Source of the DNA: Mixophyes australis
Taxonomy: Eukaryota > Chordata > Amphibia > Anura > Limnodynastidae
DNA: 64,000 nt
NCBI GenBank assembly: GCA_036250195.1
Contig: JAVHZZ010000005.1
Coordinates: 71,345,505 to 71,409,504 of the forward strand
Reading direction: 5' to 3'
Positions 12,669 through 24,595 of this stretch are shown here, piece after piece; the first letter of the stretch is position 1; the number at the start of each line of letters is the position of its first letter. The notes below the pieces were generated by a model. It searched no databases. It was not told where the DNA came from and saw nothing but the letters and a program-made list of their open reading frames with translations. The translations under genes and the position numbers were made by a program.

Positions 12669-13484
12669 TGGTGGTGGGAGCAGGCTATTTAAAAAAAAAA
12701 AAAACATACTCACATGATCGCGGCGTCCCACCTCCTTCCTCTCTGCTATGTTCGCACTGAATGTCGGACGTGACTCTTTATGAAATGTGACTATGTATTA
12801 TTTAATGGCAGTGATGGTTGTGGGAAATAGGTATATTTATGAAATGTAAATACTATTCATTTATTGCTGGGGCTGTTTGCAAGGAGGGAAATAGGTTATT
12901 TATTAAATGGGAATACTATTATTTTAATGTTGGGTCTGGATAAAGGCCTATTTCTCGTGGGTGCTATTGATTTAACGCCGGGGCTGTTTGGAATTTTCTA
13001 AATGTACCCATATTCTTTCCAGATAGGGCCCCCAACATTCCAGGATCCCGACAAGCCGCAACTAAAGAAACCTGCAGCTACAGGTGGTGAAAGTGAAAAG
13101 AACAGGTAGGAGAGAGCAGGACAGTCTGTGAAATATTGTGATTATAGTAGGACAATCCCAATTTTTGGTGACTGTTCTGCCCAATGTAAGGTGCAGGCCA
13201 AGACTGTGAACTCTTTATGTACACACTGCTTTGTTAATATACTACACTATGGTGCTAGATGTCCTGAAAGTCAGGAGTGCACAACAGTGCAGGTTTTCTT
13301 CTGCAGGAGGGTGGCCTAGCGCTTTTCACCTGCCCCAAAGCCCCAAAGATACATAGCCACGCCCCCAATCGTATGAGCACACCCACTTCTAGTATGTGGC
13401 GGGGCAAAATTTACCATGCTCAACTATAAGGGGGGCCCCATTAAGTTGTTGTACTGGGGCCCTGAATTCCACTTGGCAGCCCTG
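12669..13484 (-). mobile_element. Reverse, truncated copy of CAGGGCTGCC hAT family
   Basis: Read on the minus strand from 13484 this begins CAGGGCTGCCAAGTGGAATTC and follows the left part of the elements at 22120 and 49032, including the segment with TTGGCCTGCACCTTA. It then reaches the subterminal block with GGGACGCCGCGATCA and CTGCTCCCACCACCAA. It lacks the C/T-rich array of the other two copies. The far terminus is missing beyond the L2 insertion. Between the two conserved blocks (about 12785-13000) it keeps degenerate units containing TTAATGTTGGG. Confidence 0.8.
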
Positions 13485-15100
13485 ATTATGCCTTGCTACT
13501 TTATTACTTTAACACAAGAACACATGTCATGAATGTAATACAATCAATCAATTCTAGGGTTTCACAGAATGGCCAAGTAAATCTGCACACAAATTACACA
13601 TGCTTAGTTCATATGTGTGCTGAATGTCCTCAAGCTGTTACCAAGTTAATTGCAGCAATACAGCATGTGTAATTTCTATGTGTCCAGATATATATAGCTG
13701 ATCTCGTAAGCTCCCCAGCAGATTGTCAGTGCATATTATGTGAACATGTAGCAGTTGTGGGAGGTTGTCAATGCAGCAAGCTGGAATCAGTCAGTAATGT
13801 TATAAAACATTTTTTGCACTTTCCATCCACATGTGATGCAAGAGAGAATAAAAACATTCAAGTATCCAAGTGCACATGAAATAATGACAGTTCCAGTGAC
13901 CTCTTCCTCTCACAATTTATTTAAGACATTAATAAATTTTGACTGAGCAATATTATAGGGAAAGAGCTGTAATTAATTAAGGGGGTAGCCCTAAGCGATA
14001 GCAGGAAAGATTTGTAAGTGACATTTTTACTCTTTTTAGTACGTTCTTTTCCATCTGGACCTGTAGTCTCAATTAAGGTCAGTTTCCAAAGGTAATGGAG
14101 GCATGCATCAGTGGATAGAAAAAAACACATTTCTGCAAAATAAAATGTGCTGTTCTTTTGCATATTTGCATTTAGTAAATTGCCTTTACTGACTTGGTAT
14201 TTTAATGATCAGACATCCCATTTTATAAGCTGATGTGCTTTAAACTCTCCTGTCACTGTTTCACAGTTATAATGTCACATGCAGTGTCACATATAACTAT
14301 GGACATGTGTATTATAATAGACTTGTAATAACAACACACCTAATTCTAATGTCTGCAACAATTATCCATAAACTGCACCACTTTTCTAGGCTTGATGCAA
14401 ACACTACAGCTGAAGGCAGCCTTGGGGGGGGGAAATCACAATATCAATCAAGTGACAAATTAATTGATTTCATTTAATTAACAAACACACAGCACAGCTT
14501 GTGACTGGCAGTATGTCTTCTGCAGCACTCATGACATAAAAAGAAGAGATTAGGTTGATATGAAAAAGACGAGCTGTTCGTTACTTTTATAAATAAAGTT
14601 ATATGAAGTAACTTTTGAGTGAGGCATCTGCTAGAAGTGGGATTATAATCTACAAAACCATTTATTTTCCACCAGCTCCCCATACACACTGATAAGTGAC
14701 AAAGGTTTAGAGCATTGACTAGATATGTCACAAGACTTGGGATTAGGTTGCTGGAGCTGTATTGTCCCACTTATTCTAATTTAAATGTAAAAAGTAGAAA
14801 TAATTTTATAAAATAAAGTCCCATTCCTCCAACTAGTAAACACATGGGGACCACTCCTGTGCAACACCTCCCATTTGCCTGTGCAATCCTTCTGCTCCCC
14901 CTCAACATCCCCCGCTCCATAGACCCATTGTGCATCAGCTGAAGCTCACTTGCACATATCAAGGTGAGTGGCGAGTCTAAAGCTGCATTTGTACTTTCCA
15001 GTGGGCAATTTGCGCTTTGTCAATGACCTTCACTGTAGTTAGTAGACATCTCTTGTGTCTTTGTTATTTAATCCCAAGCATTCTAATCATTGTAGTAATT
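13485..15100. other. Unassigned AT-rich sequence
   Basis: Short frames only, none with recognisable domains. No tandem or inverted structure was seen. Confidence 0.45.
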
Positions 15101-15101
15101 A

Positions 15102-15832
15102 CTAGCAGGGTCACCCGGCGTGGTGCAGCTCTAATTTTTAATGTGTAGCAGTTTTAATTTATTAGCAAATTATTTGGTAAATAGAGCAAAAATGCTTATT
15201 AGAAAATAAGATCTGTTGCTTTGTCATTATGTCGTGTTGTGGCGAGTTTCCCTTCCAGCAGTCAAACAATTATTTACCACCAAAAAATGATGTTTTCCAT
15301 ATCTGCTGCTTGGTTGCGTTGTCGCTATGTGGTCTAATAGGTTACTTTTTCAATACCAAATAACTATGTCAGATTTGGCCACTTTACCGTGTGAACTGTG
15401 TAAGATATTCACAAACAAACAATCTTATATATATATACAAGTTAACTCCTGCATAATACTCATGCATTCTAGTCAAATCAAGCTACTTAAGGTGTTAAAA
15501 AGGTTCTTGTCATGCATTTGGGCCTAGCCCAGGCCTCCTCAGGGGAAGAGCGTTACTTCCCGACGCAAGCGCCCTTTTTTAACGTGGTTTTGTCCACATG
15601 TCACCACCTCATCATTTTTCTCCATCACCTCATCCTTCATCTTCATTGCCACATCCTTCATCAAGCTAATTAAGGTGTTAAAAACTCCCCACTGTCACCC
15701 CTGGCAACCACCAACCACTCCCAACTGTCACTTCTCCTTCAAGAAATATATAGGTCAGTGTATAACTCTGCCCAGCAGGTGGCGCTGCATCTTGGTTTTT
15801 TTTTTCCACACACGCCACTAGGCATTTATATA
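15102..15832. repeat. Dispersed repeat of unknown class (ACCCGGCG motif)
   Basis: It opens with AGCAGGGTCACCCGGCG, includes GGCCTAGCCCAGGCCTCC, two copies of the phrase AAGCTANTTAAGGTGTTAAAAA (about 15480 and 15665), and ends with GCCCAGCAGGTGGCGCTGC and CACGCCACTAGGCATTTATA before a TA microsatellite. The terminal words resemble a high-copy amphibian repeat I have seen before, but I cannot name the class. No protein coding is visible. Confidence 0.45.
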
Positions 15833-15834
15833 GT

Positions 15835-15867
<33 letters not shown>
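15835..15867. repeat. (TA)n microsatellite
   Basis: An uninterrupted AT dinucleotide run at the edge of the repeat just upstream. Similar runs occur at 16376-16399 and 18001-18020. Confidence 0.9.
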
Positions 15868-15871
<4 letters not shown>

Positions 15872-17004
15872 GTAGAGAAAAATATGCCTTTCTAAAATTA
15901 AGTATGCTATTTGACATGATATTAATGCTTTTGAAGGCTATACACTTAAATATGCTATACTTTAACACTTATAATATAGTGTTTTCATTGCATTCACAAA
16001 TGTTACCTTTCTTGAACATTTCAAAACACCCTTTATTTATAGAAAACAATCAGTCATGCTGCAAACTTACTATTTATGTCCGTCTACTTACCTGATTTAC
16101 CTGCTTTATCAGTTTTTTGTTTCACCACTGTAATAATATGTGTAACATATACAAATCACACCTACCTCCATATTGTGTACATCTGCCTCTACCTCATCAT
16201 TTGATTTCTTTCATAGATATTCCTCACCCATTAAAGCAGATACAAGACACTTAGGCTTAACCTAAGAGTCAAACACCAGCCCTTTTCTTTACATTTTATT
16301 CCTAAAACATTTACATATCTTTGTTACAACATTTTTAGAAAGTGCTATAATCACAAATGTAAAGCAAAACATAGATATATATATATATATATATATATTT
16401 TTTCATGCAGAACATATAGAAACTTTGAAATACTGTAATTCAACATAGAAGGTCTAAGTATCAATTAGTCAAAATGTACAAAGCACAAAGCTGGATTTAT
16501 CATTTGGAATACAGATGTGTGTCTATAGCAGTCATTCCATATATAATTTATTAAATTCACCCATTTTAGCTTGCTATTTCTAGATTAATATGCAAGTGCA
16601 TTCTGGTTGACAAAATTATATTAATATTGTATGTGTAATTAATTATATTTTATTTTTCATTGAAAACTGCAAATATATTACTGTTTAAAAGGGTGGCCTA
16701 CCTTCAAACTTCTTTAATTTATTGGTTTATAAATGTGCTCTTTTAACTCTTACTTAATACATTTGTAACCCCCAGACCTAGTACTTAGCAGAGGGGGAGG
16801 GACGGGTACAAGGTATTCACTTCCATGCAGTAAGGGGTAATCAAACACAGACACAGGTGTTGAAAACTACAATTCCAGCAACCTTGACCTATGAAGAGTC
16901 AGGAAATGACATTAGAGCCTGACAAAAATCAGTGCTTTGGAGCCAATATCACAGGAAGAGAAGTTATAAAAATAGTGGAATTTACATGGAGGCTCTGGCA
17001 AGGG
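15868..17004. other. Unassigned AT-rich sequence
   Basis: AT-rich with another TA run at 16376-16399. The last 250 bases are more GC-rich, with a G-rich stretch near 16790, and may belong to a worn repeat. Confidence 0.4.
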
Positions 17005-17009
17005 CTACT

Positions 17010-17326
17010 CATCATCATCATCCTCATTTATTTATATAGCGCCACCAATTTCGCAGCGCTGTACAGAGAACTCACTCACATCAGTCCCTGCCCCATTGGG
17101 GCTTACAGTCTAAATTCCCTAACATACACACACACATACAGAGACATACAGACAAACACAGACAGACAGACTAGGGTCAATTTTGTTGCCAGCCAATTAA
17201 CCTACCAGTATGTTTTTTGGAGTGTGGGAGGAAACCGGAGCACCCGGAGGAAACCCACGCAAACAGGGGGAGAACATACAAACTCCACACAGGTAAGGCC
17301 ATGGTCGGGAATTGAACTCATGACCC
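17010..17326 (-). mobile_element. LINE/SINE 3' tail module
   Basis: Begins with ATCATCATC and TTTATTTATATAGCGCC, as at the 3' end of the L2 near 9350, and continues with a block containing GGAGGAAACCGGAGCACC and GGGAGAACATACAAACTCC before a GGGAATTGAACTCATGACCCC close. The same block recurs in more decayed form at 24254-24593. I know this module as widespread in fish and amphibian retroposons; the exact family is not resolved. Confidence 0.65.
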
Positions 17327-17799
17327 CAGTTTTAGATCTACCTCTGACCTGCGCCTTGTCTTGTCGCTGTTTACCACCTCTCACTCCTGCCTACAAGACT
17401 TCTTCCGTGCTGCTCCCCACTTATGGAATTCCCATCTACGATCAATCAGACTTTCCCACAGCCTTTAAATCTTTAGATCCTCTTTTAAAACCCATCTCTT
17501 TTTTAGAGGTGAACTTATCCCCGATAACATTATTCACACTAATGCACCCTCAGAACTGTCCCAATCTCCACTCTGAGCCACATTTGCTCCTCTTGTTTCA
17601 GCTGTGCCCTCTTCCACTTAGAATGTAAGCTCTCTAACGATCAGGGTCCTTCATACCCTTTGTTTTCATGTCTGCGATTATTTTGTCTACCTTATATGTC
17701 CCTGTTTTATGTATGTACTGTTTTCCCTACTGTACGGCGCCGCGGAGCATTATGGTGCCTTACAAATCTACGATAATAATAATAATAATAATGAAGTGA
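17327..17799 (+). mobile_element. 5'-truncated L2-like LINE with RT C-terminus
   Basis: The first 200 bases encode the end of an L2-type reverse transcriptase: a LPTYGIPIYDQSDFPTAFKS-like stretch followed by LLKPISFL, equivalent to the family's LWNSLP...FKSLLKTHLF ending. A 3' untranslated region then ends with GGCGCCGCGGAGCATTATGG and an AATAAT tail. It abuts the oppositely oriented tail module on its left at 17326, so one was inserted at the other's end. The open frame 16891-17628 runs through this junction and is a chance fusion. Confidence 0.75.
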
Positions 17800-17929
17800 C
17801 TAGTGAAGAAGACTATCAGTCTGTCAGAAAAGACTGCAAGACAATTAGAGAAGAGTGCAAATTTCATAGAGAAGTCTGCTATAGCCAGAGATTACCCTGC
17901 CAATGGTCCTGTATAAACGAAATCAGAAA

Positions 17930-18430
17930 AAAACCAAACCTGCGCTCGTTATATCCCATATTGTATATGGTACCAGCTGCATGGCAATATAAATGCCCAT
18001 ATATATATATATATATATACAAAACAAAAAAGACCTTAGTTAGTTAGTTCATATTTTGATCAAAACATTTAAGCCTGCAATCCAGCGTCAAGGGCACCTC
18101 ATTATTTGCAGGTCCTACACTGACTGCTTAAAACACCATTAAAATGCAGTTAAAATCAGATGCACTTACCTCCCAGGTATAGGGGTTTACATCTAGCAAA
18201 GGCTGGCTTGTGAGCCACACCCAAATGTGCCTTAAATAGGCTTGATGGACAGCTGCTATGACAATAAGGCAATATTTTGAAACAAAAACAGAACAAAAAC
18301 AAGCCCACGCTCTGTATATCCCATATTGTATATGGTACCAGCTGCGTGGCAATAATTCGATCTTGGTTTATCATGTATATGTAAGGGATGCAGGCTTAAA
18401 TGTTTTGATCAAAATATGAACTTATACCTC
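17930..18430. repeat. Composite repeat with both direct and inverted copies
   Basis: The phrase TATCCCATATTGTATATGG followed by TACCAGCTGC occurs at about 17959 and 18318 in the same orientation. Between and around them TTTTGATCAAAACATTTAAGCC (about 18055) is mirrored by GGCTTAAATGTTTTGATCAA (about 18390). Paired direct and inverted ends are found in some Penelope-like elements, but there is no coding evidence, so that is only a possibility. Confidence 0.55.
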
Positions 18431-20348
18431 ATGTTTTCATTTTTCTAGATACACACAGATATGCAGTGTGAAGGATAAGTGCTGACAACTGTCTTTTTTG
18501 TCCTGTATAAGCTGCAAGAAAATCAGAGGGAGTCCAGGTGCTGCACAAGGGTAAAGAGAAAGCCATATATCTGTACAGAGGGAAAGGGAGAATCTCAGTG
18601 TATTTTTTAGTGTATGCAGTTATCATGTAATACACTACAAACCCTACCACACATTCAGTAGTGACTACCATATGAGGGACTACATTGCCCCTACACTACC
18701 CCATCTGTAGATAAAATCTCCGTTTACCGCAAACTTTGAAAATGCTATCTATGGCTAATGTGGTTGTAAAATAACAAACTATAGCTCTAAGCCAAATGTG
18801 ATGACTGTCTGAGACTGTGAGTTTTAATGACATATAGGGGTATGTTCCAACGATAAAGTGTGTTTTTGCCAGAGATAGGGCTTGTTACCACTTTGCCCAA
18901 TACATAACAGGGTTTACAGACGGTGATAAGTTTAAGCCTATTTAACAAGTATCACGGTAGTACTGTGCGACTACAATACCTACCTTTGTTACCGCCATCT
19001 CAGGATGGTGATTACAGAACAAAATATTTTAAAAAAATACACAGAACTAAGGTTATTCAATATATTTATTTATTTTTTTACTTTTTAAAAATGTAATTAA
19101 ATATATTATTAAACTATTTTTCCACATTAGTGGAACTAAATTTGGCTTTCATTACCTCTGCGCATGCAGCAAGCGGCAGTATGCTCAGAACTAAGGAAAC
19201 TGGTCTGGAGGAATGGTAAGTTAACTCTTACTGCTCCAGGCCAGTATTGCTAGGACATTTGAGTACCGCTCATCTGCCTGCCATAAATTATTTTACATTA
19301 TTTTCAAATTAAGCAGCAATAAATAATCCTACGTATCAACATGATCAGAGATAGATTGTTATATATGACCCATAATCCTTTAGCAAACCATTGTAAACAC
19401 TCACTGTGCCCTGTCTATTTTCTTTTATCCTAAAGATGTCAGTACAACTAATAATGAATCTAAAATTCATGTAAAAGCTACTGTGTGAGCAGTATACAAG
19501 AGATTCTTTAGTTTTCTATGATCATGAAATGTTGACAGCATTTTCTTAGACGCCATTGTGCAATTTAAGTGGTGTATTTTAGTGTAGCATCAACAAAAAG
19601 AGAAGCATCCTGCTGACAGCAAGTGAAGTATTCTGTCCCCTGGAAATGATGTAATCAATCCCATACATTCACATATCAGCTACTTATACAGTGACACAAA
19701 CCAGTGTGTTGCTAAGCAGCAATTCCTTAGGGTATAGCCAGGAATTTCAATTTGTTCCATATGCACCTCACCTTTCAACCTCTTCATGCTGTTCTGCCAC
19801 ATCCCTACATCTACAGATATGTTGTCAGTTCAGCTATTGAGCATAAAGTCTCCTTTGATTTGCAAAGGTTAAAGAATGCTTGCTCATTGCAGGGTTCTTA
19901 TTGTATAGACGTTAAGATGGTGAAGCCCTGTGACTGAGAACACTGACATTAGCTAATCATGGGGCTTGAGCAACTTATTGTTAATAAGAAGATTGAGTCT
20001 CAAGATCAAGGGCGACTTACAACAATAGTCATTAATCTTACCCACTGTCAGAGGGATAATACTTCGCTTCGTGCTACCGGCACCAGAAAGGTAGAAAGAC
20101 TCAGAGCAAAATATGTGCTGTGATATATGGTTAAAGGTGTGTTAAGTTATGTATTACATAGTGAAATCATTCTTCTGAATCAGATCATACCTTTGTACAT
20201 ATACATAATACATATTCATGCACGTGAATTGGCAATGTATATAAATAGATATACAGACAGACACAATGACAATGACAGCTAGATCACATTATATATGTCA
20301 CAAGCAGATCTCCCAGGTAAAATGTATTAGTGTTAGAACAAAGGTGGT
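18431..20348. other. Unassigned sequence
   Basis: No supported element. A stretch near 19060-19100 is almost pure A/T. Confidence 0.45.
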
Positions 20349-20356
20349 ACCATAGG

Positions 20357-20514
20357 CCAGGGTTTCTCAATTCTGGTCCTGAGAATTGGGGAATTCCCTT
20401 AATCATGATCAGGGAATTTTACTAGGTCCCCAACAATCCCATCTGTTCCCACAGAGGGGAATCCTGAAATCATGGTCTATCCGGGATGCTTCAGGACCAC
20501 AGTTGGGAAACTCT
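20357..20514. mobile_element. 158-bp hAT MITE
   Basis: Perfect 8-bp flanks ACCATAGG (20349-20356 and 20515-20522) frame ends CCAGGGTTTCTCAATTCTGG and, reversed, AGAGTTTCCCAACTGTGG. TTTCYCAA and GGTCCTGA are shared between the two ends. The 8-bp duplication and the end sequence fit a hAT-derived MITE. It has no coding capacity. Confidence 0.9.
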
Positions 20515-20641
20515 ACCATAGGGAACAAGGATCCCAAAGGCTGGAAAGTGTTAATGTGCTGTGTATAATATATAATATAATATAATAAGTGTGTTATAAT
20601 CTAATGTGAACTGCTTGGGAGCCTGCACTGTTGGACATATA

Positions 20642-21059
20642 GGACCTCATTTAGAGTTGGACGCAAGTCCGTTTTAGGCTCATCCAACAAAAAAACACTA
20701 CCACGCATGTGCAGAAAGCATCAAATCTGCCTGCATCTTGGACGCAATTAACACTTGCGACAGCTTGCGACTCACTATGAGAGAATGGGAGGAGCGCGGA
20801 ATTGTAAAGGCGTGACCATGTAAATAAATCCTAGTCGCAGTGAGGCGCAGACGCAACACACATCAAAACAGGGCTAAAGCTGTGCAGCTTAGGTGGCGCA
20901 AGCGTCAGCTGGCTGCAGGAACTGCTCACAGCTCGATAGGGTAATAAGAGTGGGACGCAACTGGGGTTGCTTGCCCCTCGTAATACCCTACCAAGCTGCA
21001 GTACACTCCCACTCCTACACTTCTTAGACGGACTTTGCGTCTGACTCTAAATGAGGTCC
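20642..21059. mobile_element. 418-bp MITE with 3-bp target duplication
   Basis: Ends GGACCTCATTTAGAGTTGG and, reversed, GGACCTCATTTAGAGTCAG continue as an inverted repeat through GACGCAA. ATA lies immediately on each side (20639-20641 and 21060-21062). Three-base duplications and GG-initial ends point to the PIF/Harbinger superfamily. The interior has many GACGCAA and GCGCAG words and no reading frame of note. Confidence 0.8.
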
Positions 21060-21062
21060 ATA

Positions 21063-21714
21063 CTCAGCATCATATATTACTGTCATATAAGAGAGGTAAC
21101 GCTACACTTTATGACCTACCTAGAACATAACATCCTCCATGACTTACTAAATCTGGCTGCGTTCTTTAATAACATTACAAAAAGTTGGCTGAATAGGTAT
21201 TGTGGGTACCCAAATTTTTTTTATTATTTATTATGTATAAAGGGTATTTCCAAAGTTTAAGACTTATCACAAACCTATTTTGCACATATTTAATTTTAGT
21301 GATTCCTTATTTTATTTCTATCGTATGCCATGATTTACGATAGTGCATTATTGTATGATGATTATGTAGTTGCTCTAACTTGTTTGACTTTAGTATGTGA
21401 AAATAAAAGACAAATCACAAAACAGAGGAGCAAGTTATGGCAAAGTGCTAGAAAGCTGTGTTAACGGGCAGCACAAGTAAACTGGTTGCCATTAGTGCAG
21501 CCTAAGGGAATCATATAAAGTTTCGTACAGAGAAGCAATATAATAAATCTAGTTATTAAATTTGACACACAAAGTGTCTAATGTTCTTATTTAGTTCCTG
21601 TGGGCCATTTTTAGAGACATCCCTGTTACTGTAACTATAAACATTGTATAAGCTGCGTGATTAATGCTGTTGTGCTCTGACTACAAGACATTGGCTTCCA
21701 AACCAAACAACTAG
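21063..21714. other. Unassigned AT-rich sequence
   Basis: No gene or element could be supported. Confidence 0.45.
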
Positions 21715-21731
21715 TGTGTGTGTGTGTGTGT

Positions 21732-21776
<45 letters not shown>
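21715..21776. repeat. (TG)n(TA)n compound microsatellite
   Basis: A TG run with one broken unit is followed directly by a TA run; both phases are uninterrupted for more than ten units. Confidence 0.95.
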
Positions 21777-21778
<2 letters not shown>

Positions 21779-21945
21779 TACTTACCAACCTTTGGTAAGT
21801 TAAATCCGGGAGATCATAGGCAGGGGGGGGCGTGGTTGGTGGGCGGGAGGGACGGGGCACGGCAAATTGCGGCCGCGAATCACGTCATTTTGAGGAGCAG
21901 ATGCCATTTGCGGGATATTTGCCTGCTCTCCCGGGAGAGATAGAT
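21777..21945. mobile_element. GC-rich MITE fragment (CATACTTACCAAC end)
   Basis: Starts CATACTTACCAACCTTTGG and contains GGGGGGGGCGTGGTTGG and CTGCTCTCCCGGGAGAG. A related piece with TGCTCTCCCGGGAATCCGG lies at 51645-51730. The right terminus is not clear. Confidence 0.5.
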
Positions 21946-22789
21946 ATATATGCATGGATATAAACTGATGTCAGAATGTGTGCAGAAGGATATTTTTCAC
22001 AATTTTTGAAGCACCTCTCTCTCTTCTCATCCCCACCTACCACCCTCTTTAATATTGCTATATGGATATGGAGTCACAATTTTCACCCATATTTGTAAAA
22101 CATGTGTTCTTGTAACAGTCAGGGCTGCCAAGAGGAATTCAGGGCCCCGGTACAGCAAATTCATGGGGCCCCCCTTATAGTCAAGTACGAAAAAAAAACA
22201 ACGGATGTGTGGTCATGCATTTGGGGGGCATGGCAAATGCGCCATTGGGGCGTGGCTAACACATCAAAATCACTAGGCTCTGAATTCGCAGGAGTGTCAC
22301 ATTTGTCCAAGCACTACTGACTTTCAGGACATCTAGCACCACAGTGTAGTATAGAAAGAATGCAGTGTATACACAAAGAGTTCAGTCTTGGCCTGCACCT
22401 TACATTAGGCACAACACTCACCAAAAATTGCCATTGTCCCTACTAGAATCACAACATTTCACATACTGTCCTGCTCTCTCCTACCTGTTCTCACCTGTGG
22501 CTGCAGGTTTCTTTAGTTGCGGCTTGTCTGGATCCTGGAATGCTGGGGGCCCTATTTGGAAAAAAATGGCTACATTTAGATAATTCCAAACAACCCTGGC
22601 GTTAAATTAATACCACCCACGATTAATATTTAGGCCTTCCTCCAGCTCCAACATTACAATAATATGCCCCTTCATCATCGCCATGCCTTATGATCACACT
22701 GCGCCCTCCATGCTGCTTTTGCCCCCTTCACCTGGCTCCCCTTCATCACAATATACTATGCTTCTCCCCCCCCTTTTCAATCCCACTGT

Positions 22790-23400
22790 GCCATGCTGCC
22801 CCCCTGTTTTTTAACCCCACTGTGACATCCTCCCCCCTGTTTTTTAACCGCACTGTGCCATGCTGCCCCCCTGTTTTTTTTAACCCCACTGTGCCATGCT
22901 GCCCCCATTTTTAAACCCCACTGTGCCATGCTGCCCGCCTGTTTTTTAACCCCATTGTGACATGCTCCCCCCTGTTTTTTATCCCCACTGTGCCATGCTG
23001 CACCGTTTTTTAACCCCTCTGTGCCATGCCCCCCCCCCCCCGTTTTTAACCCCTCTGTGTCATGCTGCCCCCCCCTTCGTTTTTTAACCCGTCTGTGTCA
23101 TGTCCCCCCTCTTTTTTAACCCCTCTGTACCATGCCCCCCTCTTTTTTTAACCCCTTTGTGCCATGCCCCTCATTTTTTAACCCCTTTGTGCCATGCCCC
23201 CCCCCCCCCATTTTCCTCACTTTACTTACCTTTTCCTCTTCTTCTCTCTTCTTTCTTGGTCTTCTCTGCTCCTCTCTGCTCCATTCAGAATGTCTGATTG
23301 CTGGACGTGTCATGCTGCCCCCCCCATTTTTTAACCCCTTTGTGTCATGCTGCCCACCCTCGTTTTTTAACCCCTTTGTGCCATGCCCCCCCCCACCCCC
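22790..23400. repeat. C/T-rich minisatellite inside hAT copy 1, about 33-bp unit
   Basis: Units contain CCCCCTGTTTTTTAACCCC and ACTGTGCCATGCTG. The block TTTTCCTCACTTTACTTACC occurs at 23211 and again at 23404, so the array edge and the adjoining 193 bases were duplicated in tandem. Several open frames here are translated repeat. Confidence 0.9.
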
Positions 23401-23454
23401 CTGTTTTCCTCACTTTACTTACCTTTTCCTTTTCTTCTCTCTTCTTTCTTGGTC

Positions 23455-23562
23455 TTCTCTGCTCCTCTCTGCTCCATTCAGACTGTCTGAATGCTGGGGG
23501 TGACATGATGACGTCACACCCGGCACTCAGTCAGAATGGAGCAGAGAGGAGCAGAGAGGAGG
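23455..23562. repeat. Subterminal palindrome centred near a TGACGTCA site
   Basis: The left arm with CTCTGCTCCATTCAGACTG is mirrored by CAGTCAGAATGGAGCAGAG on the right. At the centre lies TGACGTCA (23509-23516), an exact match to a cAMP response element. The 49-kb copy keeps the same arrangement (TGACGTCA at 51152-51159). Whether the site binds a factor is unknown. Confidence 0.75.
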
Positions 23563-23899
23563 GACGCCGGAGCCGCGATCAAGTGAGTATGTTTATTTAT
23601 TTTTTGAACTACCCTGCTCCCACCACCAACGACCCAAACCCCCCCCCCCCCCCAAAAAAAATAGTTTTGAAAAAAAAATAATCGTCGGCGCTAGGGCCCG
23701 GGCGCGGTTAATTAGTACCCACTTCCCCTCCCTCTAGGCTGCCCTGGTAACAGTTATAATAGACATTTCATATTGCCCTGTTTGACCATATAAACACACG
23801 AATAGCAACGGAAATGGAAGCGGAGCTACTAACTATGTGTGCTGAGAAGTGTGTACTCAGCTGCTGAAACCACAACTGTGTTTGCTTGGAATTACTTCC

Positions 23900-24195
23900 A
23901 TTTATTGTAGAAAGAATGTAAGCTCTCCTTCTACTATTCCACCATCCTCTGTAACTCTTGGTCTGCTTCCCAAGCCCTGTTTTCTTAAGCTCAGGCCTAC
24001 TTCACGCTAGTCACTACCATCACTCTCACTCACTGTCCCGTAAATAATTGGATCTGCATTAATGTCTTATCTGTATATTTGTTCATTCATAATGTCTGGT
24101 CTTTATATTTTGTTCTTCATGTAATGTGTTATGGATCACTGCTTTCTGTATATGTCATGTATGGCGCTGCGGACCTCTTTATTAATAATAATAAA
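23900..24195 (+). mobile_element. 5'-truncated L2-like LINE 3' end
   Basis: A GAATGTAAGCTCTC start, T-rich 3' untranslated sequence and the ending GGCGCTGCGGACCTC plus AATAATAAT match the 3' ends at 707, 17793 and 55167. No coding remains. Confidence 0.65.
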
Positions 24196-24253
24196 AATAC
24201 ATGTTCCAGCATGTAGTTCCCCAATAGAGGTTCCTGCTGCTGAATGACTGTGA

Positions 24254-24593
24254 CCTGAATAGTAATAGTATTTATTTATAAAGTGATTTTCTCACAGTAG
24301 GACTCAAAGCACTTTACACTGTTGCAGAGTGAGACAGGCATCTTGGAATCACTCCCTGCCCAATTGGATCTTACAGTCTACATTCCCTATCACACATGCA
24401 GGTCCATTTTTGTCAGAATCCAATTAACCTAGCAGTACGTTTTTGGACTGTGTGGAAGGAAATGAGAGCACCTGGGGGAAACCCACACACATGGGGAGAA
24501 CATAAAAACTAGACACAGATAGGGACATGGTTACAATTGAACTCATAACCCCAGAGGCAGCAATGTTAACCTCTGTGCTACCATGCTGTCAAC
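24254..24593 (-). mobile_element. Decayed LINE/SINE 3' tail module
   Basis: A diverged copy of the module at 17010-17326, recognisable from TTTATTTATAAAG, CTTACAGTCTACATTCCC, CCAATTAACCTAGCAGTACG and GGGGAGAACATAAAAACT. It ends a few bases before the fold-back MITE at 24596. Confidence 0.65.
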
Positions 24594-24595
24594 CT

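Larger units (their letters stand above)
22120..23746. mobile_element. Non-autonomous hAT element, CAGGGCTGCC family, copy 1
   Basis: Perfect 8-bp flanks GTAACAGT (22112-22119 and 23747-23754) frame ends CAGGGCTGCCAAGAGG and, reversed, CAGGGCAGCCTAGAGG. The interior has a left block (to about 22750), a C/T-rich minisatellite, a subterminal palindrome and a right block with GCCGCGATCAAGTGAG. Copies at 49032-51410 and, reversed and truncated, 12669-13484 share the plan. No transposase is encoded. The perfect duplication suggests this copy is younger than the 49-kb one. Confidence 0.92.

Noticed and set aside
16891..17628. 245-codon plus-strand frame
   Set aside because: It runs across the junction of an antisense tail module and a LINE 3' end, so only its last part is real, degraded reverse transcriptase sequence.
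22690..23681. Several proline- and phenylalanine-rich open frames
   Set aside because: All are translations of the C/T-rich minisatellite in different phases.
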